Origin: Alphaproteobacteria bacterium
GTDB taxonomy: Bacteria > Pseudomonadota > Alphaproteobacteria > UBA6615
DNA: 17,065 nt
Reading direction: 5' to 3'
Assembly (NCBI GenBank): GCA_013003285.1
Contig: JABDJY010000193.1
Coordinates: forward strand, 1 to 17,065
The stretch's first letter is position 1; the number at the start of each line of letters is the position of its first letter. Under the pieces are notes generated by a model. It saw nothing but the letters and a program-made list of their open reading frames with translations, did not search any database and was not told the origin of the DNA. This document shows, one piece after another, positions 14,879 through 17,065 of the stretch. Both the position numbers and the translations under genes were made by a program.

Positions 14879-15015
14879 GGCGGTCCCCCTGTCTTATTTT
14901 TCATTATTGGTAAATCACATATTGCACCGGTATCCACGCCTGTAAAGCGGTCCGATGGGTTCGCTAAATTATGCCGAGAGGTGGATTCTTTTCGGCGAAC
15001 ATTGGAAGATAGGTC

Positions 15016-15768
15016 ATGGCATCGACACTCACCGATACGGATCGGCCGCGTTATCAGGTCATCGCCGACGACCTGATGGCCGAGATCACCGCGGGAAAAT
15101 TCTCCGTTGGATCGATGCTGCCCACCGAAATGGAGCTATGCCGGCGCTACGATGTCAGCCGCTATACGGTGCGCGAAGCCCTGCGCCAGCTGCGCGAATT
15201 GGGCATGGTGCAAATGCGCCGCGGGTCGGGCACCCGCGTCCTGTCGACCCAACCGGAGCAGGCCTATGTACAATCGGTCAGCGCGCTATCGGAACTTCTG
15301 CGCTATCCGGGAACCAGTTTCACGGTCATGAAGTCGGGACGTATCGCGTTGGACGCCGAGCAGGCGGAAATATTGCACGCGCGCCCCGGCGATGATTGGT
15401 TCCACATAAGCGGCGTGCGGCGATCGGATTCAGCAAATACGCCGATCTGCTGGCAGGATATCTATGTGCTGCCCCAGTTCGAAGATGCGGCCCGCCAGGT
15501 GCCCATGGACCACCGCGCGGTTCATCAAATCATCGAACAACGCCATGGTGAAATTATCGGCCAGGCGCAACTCGATATGTTCGCCAGCCATATCGACGAG
15601 GATCTCGCGACCCAATTGGAAGTGCCGCCGGATACCGCCGCCATGACGATCATTCGTCGTTACACCGACCATAATGGCCGCTTGTTCGAGACCACCCGCT
15701 CGATCCATCCCGAGGGTCGTTTCGTCTATTCGCTGGACCTGCAACGGGATTGGCGCACCCGAGACTAG
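15016..15768 (+). CDS. GntR-family transcriptional regulator, HutC/UTRA subfamily
   Basis: The 250-residue protein has an N-terminal winged helix-turn-helix (about 11-75) with the GntR signature: Y-Q-V-I-A-D-D-L, G-S-M-L-P-T-E-M-E-L, S-R-Y-T-V-R-E-A-L-R-Q-L, G-M-V-Q-M-R-R-G-S-G-T. A UTRA ligand-binding domain follows (about 95-245), ending in T-R-S-I-H-P-E-G-R-F-V-Y. It probably represses genes until a small catabolite binds. The start ATG 15016 has GGAAGA upstream. It is divergent from the LVIVD/permease pair (137-nt shared gap) and convergent with the enolase-superfamily gene (15 nt apart). Either neighbour could be its target. No clear palindromic operator is visible by eye in 14879-15015. 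Confidence 0.92.
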   Translation: MASTLTDTDRPRYQVIADDLMAEITAGKFSVGSMLPTEMELCRRYDVSRYTVREALRQLRELGMVQMRRGSGTRVLSTQPEQAYVQSVSALSELLRYPGTSFTVMKSGRIALDAEQAEILHARPGDDWFHISGVRRSDSANTPICWQDIYVLPQFEDAARQVPMDHRAVHQIIEQRHGEIIGQAQLDMFASHIDEDLATQLEVPPDTAAMTIIRRYTDHNGRLFETTRSIHPEGRFVYSLDLQRDWRTRD

Positions 15769-15783
15769 AATGGTTGGCGATCG

Positions 15784-16884
15784 CTAAACGCTGACCGCTA
15801 ACTGCTGCACCACATCTTCGTCGACCTCGACGCCGAGACCCGCGCCGTCGGGCAAAACGGCCTCACCCCGATCGACCAGGATAGGATTGCGCACCAGATC
15901 CTGCGCCACATATTGCTTGGTGATGCTGAGGCCCCAATCGAGCGATGGCGCGGCGGCCGAGATATGTAAGACGGCGGCGCTCGATATGCTCGATTCCGCC
16001 ACTTTGCCGGCCATGTTTACCTTCATGCCCAACTCGTCGCATAGACACGCCGCCTCATAGGCCCGGGTGACGCCGCCGAGCTTGATCATCTTCAAGCTAC
16101 CGCCTTGCGCCGCCCCCATTTCCTGGTGATAGCGAATATCTTTGAGACTATGCAGGCCTTCGTCCGCGCCGATCGGTGCACTCGCATGGCGCTGAACATC
16201 GGCCATGCCCTCAACGTCATGGCCCATGATCGGCTGCTCAATGAAGTCCAGGATTTCGCCGACACCTTCAACAAAGGTGATCGCATCTTCGCGCGACCAG
16301 CCCTGATTGGCGTCCGAGGAAAGCTGCACGCCACCATTGACCATTTTGCGAACATTGTGGGCGCGCTCGATGTCTTCGGCCACCGGGTTGGTGCCGACCT
16401 TGATCTTGAACGAGGTAAAACCTTCGTCGAGCTTCTCGCGGCCTTCGGACAGATCCTGATCGAGCTTGCCCGACGCCAGCATCCACAGAACCGGTATTCG
16501 CGACCGTCGCACGGTGCCCAAGAGTTCCGACATGGATTTCTGTGCAGCTTTGCCGGCCAGATCGTAGAACGACATTTCCAATACGGTCTTGGCGCTGGCA
16601 TTGCCGTAGAGGCGGAAATCCATAAGCGCCAGATTTTCAGCAAATTCCGACGGGTCGCGGCCGATAAAATAGGGCGCCAGATAGCGAACGGCCGCCATCA
16701 TACTCTCCACCGTCTCGCCGGTCATGGTTGGCGACGCCGACGCCTCGCCCCAGCCCACCAGGCCGTTATCCGTGGTCACTTTAACCAGCACATTGTCGCT
16801 ATGGTCGAACACGATACCGGCCATCTTGAGCGGCTTGGTCATCGGCAGCGAAATGGCGATCGGCGTGATTTCGGTGATTTTCAT
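15784..16884 (-). CDS. Mandelate racemase/muconate lactonizing enzyme family protein (enolase superfamily)
   Basis: The 366-residue protein has the N-terminal capping domain and an (alpha/beta)7-beta barrel with the MLE-subgroup catalytic set. F-K-I-K-V-G gives Lys160 and Lys162, and D191-A-N-Q-G-W, E216-Q-P and D241-E-G give the three Mg2+ ligands. Lys268 lies in I-K-L-G-G. Such enzymes abstract the alpha-proton of a carboxylate; possible activities are cycloisomerase, racemase, dipeptide epimerase or dehydratase, and the substrate is not readable. ATG 16884 is chosen over GTG 16905 because AGGGGA lies seven bases upstream. It is convergent with the GntR regulator gene, a common pairing for catabolic enolase-superfamily enzymes. 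Confidence 0.92.
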   Translation of the reverse strand: MKITEITPIAISLPMTKPLKMAGIVFDHSDNVLVKVTTDNGLVGWGEASASPTMTGETVESMMAAVRYLAPYFIGRDPSEFAENLALMDFRLYGNASAKTVLEMSFYDLAGKAAQKSMSELLGTVRRSRIPVLWMLASGKLDQDLSEGREKLDEGFTSFKIKVGTNPVAEDIERAHNVRKMVNGGVQLSSDANQGWSREDAITFVEGVGEILDFIEQPIMGHDVEGMADVQRHASAPIGADEGLHSLKDIRYHQEMGAAQGGSLKMIKLGGVTRAYEAACLCDELGMKVNMAGKVAESSISSAAVLHISAAAPSLDWGLSITKQYVAQDLVRNPILVDRGEAVLPDGAGLGVEVDEDVVQQLAVSV

Positions 16885-16925
16885 TGGCGTTTCCCCTTTT
16901 GGCACCAGGATATCAAACCAGGGCC

Positions 16926-17065
16926 CTATTCCCCTAATAGCTCTTCGCGCGAACGCGGGCGCGGTTCCGGCGCATCGGATTCCTCGGCCGCTTCGGCGCG
17001 CAGAAATTCGGTGAGCTTACGTAACCGGCGGCCGGCGCGGGCGCGGATTTCACCCACATCCATCC
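16926..17065 (-). CDS. Hypothetical protein, partial or small (45 aa visible), at right edge
   Basis: On the minus strand an open frame runs from the window edge to a TAG at 16926-16928. The visible 45 residues (from a possible ATG at 17063) are highly charged: an Arg-rich helix (R-A-R-A-G-R-R-L-R-K-L), then an acidic, proline-containing tail (A-A-E-E-S-D-A-P-E-P). It may be the C-terminus of a longer protein or a small one. It is not recognised. It lies 41 nt upstream of the enolase-superfamily gene on the same strand. Confidence 0.4.
   Translation of the reverse strand, partial: MDVGEIRARAGRRLRKLTEFLRAEAAEESDAPEPRPRSREELLGE

Noticed and set aside
14920..14940. GGT...ACC imperfect dyad upstream of the GntR gene as its operator
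   Set aside because: Only the outer three bases and one inner pair are symmetric, too weak to claim an operator.
14294..15076. Long plus-strand ORF of 260 codons
   Set aside because: It is antisense to the LVIVD gene, whose repeats are clear, and has no recognisable domain. Long shadow frames are expected in GC-rich DNA.

Overview
The window looks like a chromosomal stretch of a GC-rich alphaproteobacterium, probably an uncultivated marine or soil Rhodospirillales-like lineage. This is inferred from the GC-rich codon use, the MscL with a C-terminal zinc ribbon, and the mix of oxidoreductases (sulfite-oxidase-like Mo enzyme, CoxL form II, LLM flavin enzyme, TauD/TfdA dioxygenase, enolase-superfamily enzyme). 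No phage, IS element, CRISPR array, rRNA or tRNA gene is visible.

The most interesting content is a pair of genes interrupted by an in-frame UGA exactly where the family carries its redox cysteine. The first (minus strand, 1504-2604) is an AhpD/carboxymuconolactone-decarboxylase-fold protein whose CxxC motif reads C-F-Y-(UGA)-T-S-G-H. The second (plus strand, 6668-7363) is a glutathione S-transferase whose CPxxQR motif reads (UGA)-P-W-V-Q-R. In both, the frame stays open to a normal family C-terminus. In both, a stem-loop follows the UGA at the spacing expected of a bacterial SECIS element (24 and 17 nt to the apical loop), and both loops begin CGUGA. I interpret both as selenoproteins (CxxU peroxidase-like and Sec-GST). 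The Sec machinery (selA, selB, selC, selD) is not in this window and must be looked for elsewhere in the genome.

Layout. 1-577: end of an SH3-domain protein, translationally coupled to a 64-residue unknown protein. 728-2604: an alpha/beta-hydrolase-fold protein with glycine at the nucleophile position, convergent with and overlapping by 4 bp the selenoprotein AhpD-like gene. 2822-4895: a TauD/TfdA dioxygenase (with an odd 3-codon minicistron at its start) and an exported Kelch protein. 4930-5928 (minus): a sulfite-oxidase-family Mo enzyme, divergent from mscL (6100-6528). 6549-8083: terminator-like hairpin, a strong sigma70-type promoter, then the Sec-GST and a tandem-YCII protein as a likely operon. 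8086-11416 (minus): a CoxL form II molybdenum hydroxylase large subunit without its small and medium subunits, followed by an EamA transporter. 11541-12596 (minus): an LLM flavin-dependent oxidoreductase. 12739-14878 (minus): a six-repeat LVIVD beta-propeller and an orphan MalG-type ABC permease. 15016-15768: a GntR/HutC regulator divergent from that pair. 15784-16884 (minus): a mandelate-racemase/muconate-lactonizing-type enzyme. 16926-17065 (minus): the end of a further small or truncated ORF.

Together the genes suggest small-molecule and xenobiotic-type catabolism plus thiol/selenol redox defence. No single complete pathway can be read from the window, and substrates are unassigned. No gene-free gap exceeds 300 bases; the largest is 2605-2821.
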